Assembly (NCBI RefSeq): GCF_002217755.1
Contig: NZ_BCFL01000016.1
Coordinates: 850,319 to 914,318, forward strand
Origin: Streptomyces hyaluromycini
GTDB lineage: Bacteria > Actinomycetota > Actinomycetes > Streptomycetales > Streptomycetaceae
Length of the DNA stretch: 64,000 bases
Direction: 5' to 3'
In this document: piece by piece, positions 34,167 to 42,602 of the stretch
How positions within the stretch are numbered: the first letter of the stretch is position 1
How the letters are laid out: every line of letters begins with the position of its first letter
Program-made: the position numbers and the translations under genes
The notes under the pieces: model-generated
What the model was told of the DNA's origin: nothing
What the model saw: only the letters and a program-made list of their open reading frames with translations
The model's database searches: none

Positions 34167-34909
34167 TGGACTCTGTTCTGGTACGTCCGGCCGCCCTCGC
34201 TGACGACCCGTGCGATGTCGCCGGGACGTCCCCAGCTGATACGGGACCATGCGGCTTTGCAGGCGTCGCTGTAGCGCAGCTCCACATAGACCCCGGCGAT
34301 CTTGTACAGGGCAGCGGTCCATGCGTCGCCACCGCAGCCGGTTTGCTTGGGGTTCTTGCCGGCGCAGCTGTCCGAGAAGCAGTTGACGTCCAGCTGCCTG
34401 GCCGGTGTGCCCGTTCCCGGTGTGGCGTCGGGGTCGGCGTGCGTGTGCGAGGGCCCGCCGAACACGCTGAACAGGGCGGCACATGACGCAGCGGCAGCGG
34501 CAAGAGCGGCCCCGGCCCAGACCAGCGTCCGTCTGCCGAGGCGACGGCCCGAGGGCGGCTCCCCTGCTCCAGTGACAGGAGTGCGCTCGGTCACGACGAC
34601 AGATGCCTCAGCCTGCCCATCACGGATGTAGGGGGCTTCTTGGTCGTGCCAAGCGGTGTTCGCCAGATCCCAGAGCCGCACGAGCCGGGCCGGATCGGAG
34701 TCGGCCAGCTTGCCGAGTGCGGTCACCGCATGCTGCGGCGGCAGTGCCTTGCCGTTGAGATAGCGTTCCCAGGAAGACTTGCTGTGCGGGGTGCGCCTGG
34801 CGAGGACAGCCAGGCTCAGCCCAGAGCGGTCCTTCAGCCCCCTCAGTTCGACCACCAGAAGGCGGACGTCCGAGGCGAGGCCCTCGGGTAACGGCTTCCA
34901 GTCAGTCAA
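33986..34909 (-). CDS. Membrane-anchored XRE regulator with DUF2690 domain, copy 1
   Basis: 307 aa. N-terminal XRE-type helix-turn-helix (about 15-70, LAVLARRTPHSKSSWERYLN), a transmembrane segment near residues 130-152 (TLVWAGAALAAAAASCAALF) and a C-terminal DUF2690 domain with paired cysteines (CFSDSCAG, QTGCGGDAW, SDACKAAW). The layout suggests a one-component regulator with DNA binding inside and the cysteine-rich domain outside. The start is a TTG at 34909 supported by GGAGGA seven to nine bases upstream. It is divergent from the secreted peptidoglycan-binding protein gene at 35055 (145-bp gap). Confidence 0.85.
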   Translation of the reverse strand: MTDWKPLPEGLASDVRLLVVELRGLKDRSGLSLAVLARRTPHSKSSWERYLNGKALPPQHAVTALGKLADSDPARLVRLWDLANTAWHDQEAPYIRDGQAEASVVVTERTPVTGAGEPPSGRRLGRRTLVWAGAALAAAAASCAALFSVFGGPSHTHADPDATPGTGTPARQLDVNCFSDSCAGKNPKQTGCGGDAWTAALYKIAGVYVELRYSDACKAAWSRISWGRPGDIARVVSEGGRTYQNRVHYDTDTFTAMVAAPSPSTAKACVQLTSGVHACTGPGGTQHLTEPPNPPSSSPPAAANSPK

Positions 34910-35054
34910 GCACGTCCTCCGTGCCCCAATACGTTGCGCCCTCTACATGATGTTCATTGCTTTCCTCCCCAGCGTATCCAGAGTGGGCGGACTCGTAGCA
35001 ATGGTTTCGTGTAACTGGCCACATACGAAGCACAGTTGGCGTTATGACGGTGCC

Positions 35055-35555
35055 ATGAGCCGAGGGGCCGCGGCGCGCGCCGCGCTGTGCGTACTGGTCC
35101 TGGGAGTGGTGTGCGCGGGGGCCGAGGGCCCCAAGGACCACCGGTCCGGCGCCCGTCATGACGACATGCTCATCGTCGGCGGGCTGCCTTCCGCAGAACA
35201 GCTCGCAGTGGGCCGCACCCAGCGCAGCGACCTGATCGGCCTGTGGCAGAGCATGCTGTGGGCCGACGGATACTCCGCTCGCTCCGGAGTCACCTGCACC
35301 TACGACGAGGCCACCGCCGAAGCCACCCGCACCTGGCAGAGCAACCACCACCTGTCCGCGGACGGGATCGTCGGGGCGGCCACCTGGGGAGCGGCGGCGC
35401 ACCGTATCGTCCCCGCCGGCCCGTGGCTGGTCTACCAGGGCGAACACTACGATCTTCCGCTGCGCTCGGACCGGTATGACGTCTACGAGGTCTACGACGC
35501 GGGGCGGTTCCGCCGACTGCGTACAAACGCCGTCACACTCACTCGCTGCCGGTGA
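35055..35555 (+). CDS. Secreted peptidoglycan-binding-domain protein 1
   Basis: 166 aa. Signal peptide (about 1-22, ALCVLVLGVVCAGA), then a peptidoglycan-binding-1-type fold (LWQSMLWADGY, then WQSNHHLSADGIVGAATWGA) and a C-terminal beta segment with an HYDLPLRSDRYDVYEVY stretch. It is related in order and motifs to the protein at 38012 (both have LWQxxLWADG and DGIVG/DGVVG). Probably exported and bound to the cell wall. It faces the XRE-DUF2690 gene across a shared promoter region, and its 3' end overlaps the second XRE-DUF2690 gene by 17 bp tail-to-tail. Confidence 0.82.
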   Translation: MSRGAAARAALCVLVLGVVCAGAEGPKDHRSGARHDDMLIVGGLPSAEQLAVGRTQRSDLIGLWQSMLWADGYSARSGVTCTYDEATAEATRTWQSNHHLSADGIVGAATWGAAAHRIVPAGPWLVYQGEHYDLPLRSDRYDVYEVYDAGRFRRLRTNAVTLTRCR

Positions 35556-36453
35556 CGGCGTCGATCCAGCTGTCGTAACGGGCGACTCCGAGTTGGTGGC
35601 CATCGACGACGACCGTGGCACGCGCCGCGTCCGGCCCGCTTCCCACCATCGCCGTGTACGCCCCGCCCGTGGTAGCCGCTTGCTGATCCCCGCCGGTCGT
35701 GGCGATCCGTAACCCTGCCGTCCCCACCGGAGTATCGACCTCTGCCCAACTCGCCAGGCAGGCCGGACTGTACTGAAGGGTCAGGACATGGCCGTACGCG
35801 CGCAGACGGTGGACGGCGACACCATCGCGGTCGCACCCCTCTCGGTACGGATCCAGGCCCCGGCAACCGGCCAACCGGCACGCGGCGGCCGCCTGATCCA
35901 CTGCGCTGCGCAACGGCCATGGCCAGGCCGGCGCTCCGGAAGGAGCGCCGTCCGGCGGGCGGCCGGCGTCCGTCCGGGTACTCCAGGGCCAGGCGAGCAG
36001 GACAGCCGCCAACAGCGAGCAGGCCGCGGCGGCAGCGGTCAGTACGCCCGCGCGTCGTGCCCGGGTTGACAGGTACGGTGGGTCCGCTGCCGGTGGCAGG
36101 CCGGTTACCGGTGCGTTCCGGGCCTCCGCGCTTCCTACCGGACGCCGCGGGGCGGGTGGCGTACCCAGGCCGCCGGTCGCGTCCTCGCGCGACCAGGCGT
36201 GAGCCGCCGATTCCCACAGCACGCGTAGGTGCTCGGCATCGGCCTGCGCCAGTCTTCCCAGCTCCGCAACCGCCTCCCAGGGAGGCAACCTCCGGCCGTT
36301 GAGGTAACGCAACCAGGAGCTGCGGCTGTAGCCGGTCTTCGCTGCGACGGTCGCGGTGTTCATCTCGCACCGGTCCACGTACCGGCGCAGTTCTCGCACC
36401 AGCCGGACCACCTCGGCGGGCGGGTCGCCCGTCAATGGCTGCCAGCGTCCCAC
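35539..36453 (-). CDS. Membrane-anchored XRE regulator with DUF2690 domain, copy 2
   Basis: 304 aa. XRE helix-turn-helix (about 20-65, TVAAKTGYSRSSWLRYLNGR), a hydrophobic transmembrane segment (about 140-165, AGVLTAAAAACSLLAAVLLA) and a DUF2690-like C-terminus (CRLAGCRGLDP, EGCDRDG, YSPACLASW). Same architecture as copy 1 but quite diverged. The start is GTG 36453 because AGAAGGGGGA lies about eight bases upstream; longer starts to 36663 run through non-coding sequence. The 219 bp between it and the CHAP-like gene hold no gene I can support. Confidence 0.83.
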   Translation of the reverse strand: MGRWQPLTGDPPAEVVRLVRELRRYVDRCEMNTATVAAKTGYSRSSWLRYLNGRRLPPWEAVAELGRLAQADAEHLRVLWESAAHAWSREDATGGLGTPPAPRRPVGSAEARNAPVTGLPPAADPPYLSTRARRAGVLTAAAAACSLLAAVLLAWPWSTRTDAGRPPDGAPSGAPAWPWPLRSAVDQAAAACRLAGCRGLDPYREGCDRDGVAVHRLRAYGHVLTLQYSPACLASWAEVDTPVGTAGLRIATTGGDQQAATTGGAYTAMVGSGPDAARATVVVDGHQLGVARYDSWIDAVTGSE

Positions 36454-36672
36454 GACGGCATCCCCCTTCTCCCGCACGGCCACTATCCCACGGGGATACG
36501 AGACTTCTTGAGGAAGCTGCCCATCAGACGGAGAGCTGGTAACGACGCCTTGTTCTCCGAGGCCGGAACAAGGGCCGGCCCCGGCCGGGAGATCCGCTGC
36601 CGGGGCCGGGTGACGAGTGCCTACCAGAGATCTGCGATGGCCGAGGCGAGGCCGGTACTGCATCCGTTTCAG

Positions 36673-37923
36673 TCACATCGTGGTGGTGCTGTTGATCGGG
36701 CGAACGAACCCCTCGTAGACCTTCCAGCCGTTGGAAAGGCCCTGCGTCCAGTCGTAGCCCTTCCAGCCGCCGATGGGGGCAGAGGACTGCCCGTGGTCGG
36801 CTTGGTTGCCGCCCCGGACGAAGATCTTGTCCCAGGCTCCGCCGAAGATGTGGCCTTCCGCCCCGCCGATCGTCTCAATGGACTTCGGGTTCGAAGGATC
36901 GACCCACACGACGATCTCCGCGTGGATACGCTGGCCGCGCTCGTTGTCGTTCGACTCGTCCTGCCACACCAGGGCATCACCGACCCGTGGCTGGCTGTCC
37001 CAGGCGTGGTACGCGGTCGCGTAACCCCGGCCGTCGGGCACGTTGTGACTGTCGGTGGGGCCATCCGCGAACGACGGAGCCTGACCGGTCAGGATGCCGG
37101 TGCCCTGGACGGCGTTGGCTCGCCAGACATACCGCGACCAGTACGTGCACCAGTCACGGATGCAGTTCTGGAAGGGCAGCGGGCTTGTGTAGCAGGTCTG
37201 GCCGAGGTGCTGCCAGTCACTCCAGGCGACTTGCTCCCCCAGGCCGTTGGAATCTGAGCCATCTGTACTCCGGGCGTACCACTGCTGGCTTCGTCCGGAG
37301 CCGCATCCGGCGAGTGTGACGACGTTTCCTCGGCTGTAGTTGCCGTTGCTCAGACACAAGTTGTCCGGGATCCAGGGACGTTCCCAACGGACGATGCCGC
37401 TGTGGAAGACCGGATAGGTCCGGAGGAACGCCTGGTTGGTGCCACCGTTGCACTTCCACACCTGCAGCGGTGCGCCAGGGTGGAAATGACTCGGGCCTCC
37501 CTGCACGTCGAGGCAGAGGCTGAGGTTGTACGACGGATGCAGGACAGATGTGCCGTCGCGGTTGAACTGCTCGCACCATACTTGCTCCTGGCCGCCAGTG
37601 GCGGACCACAGCAGGACCCTGGTGCCCTGGCCGCCGCTGCCGGCGACCGCGAGGTACTTTCCCGGGTCACCGACGGGTGAGAAGCGAGCCTGATATTCGC
37701 AACGTGGGTTGTTCCGCACGTTGTTGATGACGTTGGCGCTTGGCACATGGGGCACCGACGCCGAGGCCGACTGCTGCCCTGTGAGCCCCATGGCCATGAG
37801 CAGCGCGGTGAACAGGACTGCCGACAGCTTGAACGCAGACCGTTGAGACGCACGTGATGGGAACCGCAATGAGGGCCGCCTTTCGCCGGAGCCAACCGCT
37901 CTCTTCTCTTCACCCCGATCCAT
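36673..37923 (-). CDS. Secreted ricin-type lectin / CHAP-like protein
   Basis: 416 aa from ATG 37923. The signal peptide is late (hydrophobic AFKLSAVLFTALLMAMGLTG at about residues 33-52), so TTG 37869, with AAAGG upstream, may be the true start and would give a normal 30-residue signal. The mature protein has a ricin-B-like lectin half with QxW-like repeats (LLWSATGGQEQVW, LQVWKCNGGTNQAF, GSGRSQQWYA) and a C-terminal half with Cys (CIRDWCTYWSRYVWR) and His (HAEIVVWV) spaced as in CHAP amidases. It could bind sugar polymers and cleave peptidoglycan. Confidence 0.75.
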   Translation of the reverse strand: MDRGEEKRAVGSGERRPSLRFPSRASQRSAFKLSAVLFTALLMAMGLTGQQSASASVPHVPSANVINNVRNNPRCEYQARFSPVGDPGKYLAVAGSGGQGTRVLLWSATGGQEQVWCEQFNRDGTSVLHPSYNLSLCLDVQGGPSHFHPGAPLQVWKCNGGTNQAFLRTYPVFHSGIVRWERPWIPDNLCLSNGNYSRGNVVTLAGCGSGRSQQWYARSTDGSDSNGLGEQVAWSDWQHLGQTCYTSPLPFQNCIRDWCTYWSRYVWRANAVQGTGILTGQAPSFADGPTDSHNVPDGRGYATAYHAWDSQPRVGDALVWQDESNDNERGQRIHAEIVVWVDPSNPKSIETIGGAEGHIFGGAWDKIFVRGGNQADHGQSSAPIGGWKGYDWTQGLSNGWKVYEGFVRPINSTTTM

Positions 37924-38011
37924 TGCTGTCCGGCCAAGGATGTGCTCTGTGCGCGTTGGCATTGGCCGAGCGCGCACAGGGATCATTCGGCCAGGGACAC
38001 AGGGGACGTGT

Positions 38012-38533
38012 TCAGCAGACGGTGGCCTTGTTGTAGTAGGCGACGCGGTAGCCCGCGCTCACCTTGACGCGGATCTCGTACTGGCCGTTGACGCGCTTCA
38101 ACCAGACGGAATGCACATGGCCGAAGTACTTGACGACGTTGCCGCCGTCGTGCCAGAGCTGGTTGTCCGCCCTGCCGAATGCACGAGGGCCCACGACGCC
38201 GTCCTGGGGCAGATCGTGCACTTTCTGCCAGTACTTCGTGGTGGCCTTGGTGTTGGCCCCGAAGCGGCAGTCGATGTCCGAGTAGTCGAAGTAGGTGCCG
38301 TTCGATTCGCGGGCGCCGTCGGCCCAGAGGACCGCCTGCCACAGCGCGGTCGCATTGCTGTGGGCGTGGCTGCTGGTGGAGAGCAGGCCCTCGTCGCCCC
38401 AGTCGTCGCTCAGCGAGCCTGTCCCGCCGATGTAGCCCTGCGAGACACTCGCCGACGCCGGGGGCGCAACTGCGAGTCCACTGCTGATCACGAGTGCGAC
38501 GGCACCGATTACGGTCCGCTTCCGTACGGTCAT
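38012..38533 (-). CDS. Secreted peptidoglycan-binding-domain protein 2
   Basis: 173 aa with a signal peptide (RTVIGAVALVISSGLAVAPP, cleavage after ASAS), a peptidoglycan-binding-like domain (LWQAVLWADG, then YWQKVHDLPQDGVVGPRAFG) and a C-terminal beta domain (SVWLKRVNGQYEIRVKVSAG). ATG 38533 has GGGGGA about nine bases upstream. It is a paralogue of the protein at 35055 and lies 88 bp upstream of, and codirectional with, the CHAP-like gene; the two may form an operon. A longer frame to 38656 has no start signal. Confidence 0.82.
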   Translation of the reverse strand: MTVRKRTVIGAVALVISSGLAVAPPASASVSQGYIGGTGSLSDDWGDEGLLSTSSHAHSNATALWQAVLWADGARESNGTYFDYSDIDCRFGANTKATTKYWQKVHDLPQDGVVGPRAFGRADNQLWHDGGNVVKYFGHVHSVWLKRVNGQYEIRVKVSAGYRVAYYNKATVC

Positions 38534-39222
38534 GTCGTTTCCCCCATGAAGTCCTCCGCCCACCTGCTGCGGGGCGGTCTCGGGTCTTGGTGTTGAGCCT
38601 TGGCGGTGCGGGCCGGGGCGAGGTGGACCGCGCCGACCCGGCCCGCACTGCGGCACTCCTGGGCGAGAAGGTCATCGACGCTGCCCGGAGGCTCGCATCT
38701 GGGGGCCGGCGAACCGGCTGAACCCCGGCTTGCTCCCTGCAGCATTCCGTCACGGCGTCAGTCGCGTCATTGGCGAGGAACGCACTCGAGTTGGCATACA
38801 AAGCACTGTTCGGGGTCACTGCGTACCAGTGGTGAACGTGTGTCGCGGGCCGCCTCACCACGGTCCTGCACGGCCGGGCCCCGAAGCAGCGAGCCGGCAT
38901 CTGATCCGCGACCGCCCCGACCGGCGTCGCCACCAGTTCACCGCCTGATGGGGAACCTCCCGCAAGAAGAGCCGCACCCATCCCAGGACCGTCCCGCTCC
39001 GTAGCCCGACCGCCGGGTGTCCCAGCAGGTCAGAGGGCAGGTCGTCCCAGGTTTGGCGCACCTGGCGGGCAGCGCTGGCAGCTGTTGTCCGCCAGATCCA
39101 GACTCGGATCAGCACCTGTGCGCACCGAAGTCCCGGTCCATGTCGCGGGATTCGAACCCGGCCGCCGTCTCGGCGCCGCGGGTGCGCATGGCGCCTCATG
39201 CACGCTACAGGGGAATCAGAGA
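38534..39222. other. Gene-poor intergenic region of 689 bp
   Basis: No ORF here has coding character on either strand. The minus strand contains a T-arm-like GGGTTCGAATCCC near 39143-39162, but no anticodon arm or matching acceptor stem, so it is not a tRNA gene. The right end carries the AraC-gene leader (CAGGGGAATCAGAGA before ATG 39223). Confidence 0.5.
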
Positions 39223-40320
39223 ATGACAGCTCACGGCAGTTCGTCCGGCCCGCACGAGTGCGAGATCACGACCACTACGGCGGCCGCCACCGGCAGGTTC
39301 CGTCACCAGCCCCCCGTCGGCAGGACGGGCATGCGTGAGTGGCGGCAGAACGGCGCTGCGGCCGACGGCCCGGCAGCCCCGGAGGCAGTCCTGCCCGGCG
39401 ATGGTCCGGTCCGGGCACGGACTGCGGCAGCCGATCGGACGGACCATCACCACGTCGACCTGGGGCCGGTACAGCTGTCGCTGCTGAGCCCACCCGCGCC
39501 ACCGGACGTGCTGGAGGTTACGGGCCGGTACACCGACGGCCTCCCGCGGACCTGGCACCTGGTCTTCGCGACTCGCGGGCCACTGGTCCTCACCCGCGAT
39601 CAGCAGCTTGTCCGGCTGGAGCCCGGCAGCATCGTGCTGCGGGAACCCTCCGGGCTCTTCCAACTCTCCGCCGCCACGGCCGCCCCCTCCGTCCGCGCGC
39701 TGATCCTGCATGTGCCTGAAGCAGCCTTGGCGCTGCCTGGCGAGGTGCTGCACGAGTTGTCCGGGCGTCCCACACCGACCAGGTCGGGGCCCGCCGCCCT
39801 CCTCGCCTCCTTCGTGTCCGGGCTCGCCGCGCACGCGCCGTCCGCCGATGCCCGGCACACCGCGTGGTTGGGCACCGCCGCGGTCAACCTCGCGTCGGCC
39901 TTCCTCGACGGCGACACCGCGTTCCACCACGGCGGGACCCGCCCACAACCGACCCCGGCGGTGCCCGGCCTTTCCCTGTCAGGGACCGACCTGCTGCTGC
40001 GCGACATCAAGGGGTACATCGAGCGACACCTGCGCGACCCCGACCTGTCGCCGGCATCCATCGCGGCCGCCGGCCACATCTCGCTGCGCTACCTGCACCA
40101 TCTCTTCCAGCGGGACGGGCTCAGCGTCGGGGCGTTCCTGCGCGAACGTCGTCTGGAACACTGCAGGGCGGACCTGTCCGATCCGGCCCAGTCGCAGCGG
40201 CGTGTGTGCGAAATCGCCAGGCGATGGGGCTTCCGTGACCCCGCGGTGTTCAACCGGACGTTCAAGTCGGCCTACGGGATCGCGCCCGGCGCCTACCGCA
40301 GGCAGCGGCTGCCGCAGTGA
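39223..40320 (+). CDS. AraC-family transcriptional regulator
   Basis: 365 aa. The middle (about 80-220) resembles the cupin-like AraC-binding domain (LTRDQQLVRLEPGSIVLREP), and the C-terminal ~100 residues are the double helix-turn-helix: first HTH SPASIAAAGHISLRYLHHLF, second VCEIARRWGFRDPAVFNRTFK, ending in the family's typical YGIAPGAYRR. The N-terminal 60 residues are low-complexity. ATG 39223 follows a GGGGAA stretch. It converges with the kinase gene with an 18-bp gap. Targets are unknown; neighbouring envelope genes are candidates. Confidence 0.88.
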   Translation: MTAHGSSSGPHECEITTTTAAATGRFRHQPPVGRTGMREWRQNGAAADGPAAPEAVLPGDGPVRARTAAADRTDHHHVDLGPVQLSLLSPPAPPDVLEVTGRYTDGLPRTWHLVFATRGPLVLTRDQQLVRLEPGSIVLREPSGLFQLSAATAAPSVRALILHVPEAALALPGEVLHELSGRPTPTRSGPAALLASFVSGLAAHAPSADARHTAWLGTAAVNLASAFLDGDTAFHHGGTRPQPTPAVPGLSLSGTDLLLRDIKGYIERHLRDPDLSPASIAAAGHISLRYLHHLFQRDGLSVGAFLRERRLEHCRADLSDPAQSQRRVCEIARRWGFRDPAVFNRTFKSAYGIAPGAYRRQRLPQ

Positions 40321-40338
40321 TGCGGAACCCCCGGCCGC

Positions 40339-42015
40339 TCAAGAGCGCAGCGCCGACCAGGTCTGTGGGCCCACCTGACCATCGACCCTCAGATCATGAT
40401 TGCTCTGGAACTTCTTGACCTCGGTCAGGGTGTCGTAGCCGAAGATGCCGTCCACGCCACTGGGACCGATGTTGTAGCCGCGGGCTTTGAGGATGCACTG
40501 CACCTCCTTCACATTCGTCCCGTGATCGTCGTACTGGGTGAGCTTTGTACCGGAGTAGTACGTACAGGACTTCCAGGGCTCGGCCGGGGTGGCGGGCGGA
40601 GCGGCTTTCGTGGTCGTGGAGCGGGTGGGCGACGCGTTCGACGGAGGGTCGTACGGCTGTTGCGGCCGGACCGGGACCGTGGCGCCACCGGTCGGCTGGT
40701 TCCCCGACGGGGGCGGAGCCGTGACCGTTGCGGTCACCGCCGTCGTGGGCCGGGGAGAGGCGGGCGTGGGGTGCGGGGAGTTCGTGGTGGTGGCGGAGGA
40801 GTGCGACCCGGCGGGGGTGATCGCGGCCTGCCGGCGGGCGGCGTCTTCTCCGGAGGCCGCCAAGGCGATGGCCGCTCCCGCGATCGCCACGGCTGCCGCC
40901 GCGCCCACCACGAGCGGCCACCGGCGTCGGCCGGACGCCTCCTTCGGGTCCTCGGGCTTGGTGCGGCGCAGAATCGTCAGCTGGTCCATGGACGGCACCG
41001 CCACTGCCTTCCCGTGCCAACCCGCCCGCGCGGCAGCGGTCCCGGCGACCGCATCAGGCCACTTCCCGGCGGGGGCATGCCCCCGCGTGGCCTCGACGAC
41101 GTCCTGCGGGCTCGGCCGCCGCGAAGAGTCCTTGTCCAGGCACCGGCCGATCAGTTCGGCGAGGTCGGGATCGCTCCGGGCGACCTCGGCGATCACCTGC
41201 TCGTTCGGTGGCGAGTAGATGATCCGGTGGATGACGTCACCAGTGGTGCCCTCGCCGAAGGGGGCCGAGCCCGTGACCGCCGCGGCGAGGACCGAGCCGA
41301 GAGAGAACACGTCCGAGGCCGTGCCCGCTTCGCGGCCGTCCGCCTGCTCCGGAGACATGAAGGCCGGTGTGCCCAGGTGCTGACCGGTCAGGGTGAGCGA
41401 ACTGGCGTCCGCGGTGTGCGCGACCCCGAAGTCGATGACGCGCGCACCATCCGGCCCCAGCAGGACGTTGGACGGTTTGAGGTCGCGGTGGACGATGCCC
41501 ACGGCGGCGATCGCGGTGAGCGCCTGCCCGATCTCGCGCGCCAGCCGCCACCCGACCGGCGCGGGCAGGGACCCGCACCGCTCGATGGCGTCGGCCAGGC
41601 TGAGCCCGGGCACGTAGGCGGTCGCCATCCACAGGAGCTCGTCGCGGCCGAAGCCGGAGTCGAGCAGTTCGGCGGTGTACGTCCCGTGCACCCGGCGTAC
41701 AGCCTCGATTTCGCGCTCGAAGCGACGGCGGAACCGCTCGTCCTCGGCGTACTCCGAGCGGATCACCTTGACCGCGACGAGTGACCCCGCCCCGTACGTC
41801 CCCTCGGTGTCGGCCGCTCGCCCGAGGTACAGCCGGCCCATCCCCCCGCCGCCCAGCCGGGCGAGCACCCGGTAGGGGCCGATGTCCGGCGGGTCGGTCC
41901 GGCGTAATGGCTCGGCGCCGAGCAGCGCCAGGTCGTCCGCGGACAGTTCGGCCATCGGCGTCTCAGTCGTGTGCTGCCCGCCGGTGGCGGGCTTCGCCGG
42001 TTCTCTCTCGGACAT
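40339..42015 (-). CDS. Ser/Thr protein kinase with external peptidoglycan-binding domain
   Basis: 558 aa. Eukaryotic-type kinase domain (about 45-305) with glycine loop LGGGGMGRLYLG, VAVKVI lysine, catalytic HRDLKPSNVLL and DFG (VIDFGVAH), then MSPEQ. A membrane helix follows near residue 370 (PLVVGAAAAVAIAGAAIALA), then a Thr/Pro-rich linker and a C-terminal peptidoglycan-binding domain (GVDGIFGYDTLTEVKKFQSN, VGPQTWSAL). PASTA domains, the usual sensor of such kinases, are absent. It probably senses cell-wall fragments outside and phosphorylates cytoplasmic targets. It is downstream of the type VII locus and its gene was once duplicated (remnant at 44757-44914). Confidence 0.92.
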   Translation of the reverse strand: MSEREPAKPATGGQHTTETPMAELSADDLALLGAEPLRRTDPPDIGPYRVLARLGGGGMGRLYLGRAADTEGTYGAGSLVAVKVIRSEYAEDERFRRRFEREIEAVRRVHGTYTAELLDSGFGRDELLWMATAYVPGLSLADAIERCGSLPAPVGWRLAREIGQALTAIAAVGIVHRDLKPSNVLLGPDGARVIDFGVAHTADASSLTLTGQHLGTPAFMSPEQADGREAGTASDVFSLGSVLAAAVTGSAPFGEGTTGDVIHRIIYSPPNEQVIAEVARSDPDLAELIGRCLDKDSSRRPSPQDVVEATRGHAPAGKWPDAVAGTAAARAGWHGKAVAVPSMDQLTILRRTKPEDPKEASGRRRWPLVVGAAAAVAIAGAAIALAASGEDAARRQAAITPAGSHSSATTTNSPHPTPASPRPTTAVTATVTAPPPSGNQPTGGATVPVRPQQPYDPPSNASPTRSTTTKAAPPATPAEPWKSCTYYSGTKLTQYDDHGTNVKEVQCILKARGYNIGPSGVDGIFGYDTLTEVKKFQSNHDLRVDGQVGPQTWSALRS

Positions 42016-42300
42016 CAGTGATCCCCTGGGCCTGGTCTGCGGGTCCTGCGCCGGCCGACGATGCCTAATCGCCGCCGGCCTTGTCGATGATGTGGAGGAT
42101 CCTCTGCACCTGCTGCTCCGTGGTGCTCATCATCTTCGTGGCTTCCTGGTGTGGGGTGTCGGTGGACGTGACCGTCATGTCCTTCTCCCTTCACAGGCCA
42201 GTGCTGTCACGAAAATTCTCCGCCGCCGCATCCGCCCTGTCGTTGATGTCCAGCGCAGACCCGTTGACACTGCACGCAGCGAATGCCAGCGCCAGGATTG
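41960..42300 (-). repeat. Duplicated unit A: kinase start, WXG100 relic and upstream spacer
   Basis: This segment is similar, block by block, to 44860-45350: the kinase N-terminus (MSEREPAKPAT here, MSETDPAKPAT there), the kinase-WXG100 spacer (CTGGTCTGCGGG shared), the WXG100 ends, and about 110 bp of upstream DNA (both include GACAGGGCG and CAGCGCAGACCCGTTGACACT). The two are copies of one ancestral unit in the same orientation. Between 42300 and 42602 I see no gene. Confidence 0.75.
42065..42178 (-). pseudogene. Collapsed WXG100 gene (37 codons)
   Basis: Reads MTVTSTDTPHQEATKMM, then STTEQQVQRILHIIDKAGGD and a stop. The first ~17 and last ~17 residues match the start and end of the WXG100 protein encoded at 44963-45241 (MAVISTDAAHQEVARMM and QQQVQRILTAIDRAGG), but the central 55 residues, including the W-x-G turn, are deleted in frame. 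The initiation region and stop survive, so a small peptide could still be made. The gene lies just upstream of the intact kinase, as the full WXG100 gene lies just upstream of the kinase remnant. Confidence 0.75.
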
Positions 42301-42602
42301 TGCGCGATGTGACCTTCACAGAGGATGCCTCCCGCATCCGGACCGGGACCGCACCCCGTGCCAGGGCGGCACCTGACCACCCCCGGCACAGCGTGATCAC
42401 ATCGGATGGAACCGCGAGAACGACTGGGCTCTGGAGCGCCACCGCGCCAGTCTCCGGTCCACTGGGCCGGTCGCGTTCTTGTGGGCGAGGCGGGCGATCG
42501 GCTCCGAGCAGTAGCGATGGCCGGGCGTCTGGGGGGGGCGCAGGGACACCGACACCTCCTGCAGTACGTCGCCCCGGTGTCTCCTCGCTGCCTCGGCGGC
42601 GT

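Noticed and set aside
39143..39162. tRNA T-arm-like sequence on the minus strand
   Set aside because: Only GGGTTCGAATCCC is present; no anticodon arm or pairing acceptor stem was found, so neither a tRNA nor an att site can be supported.
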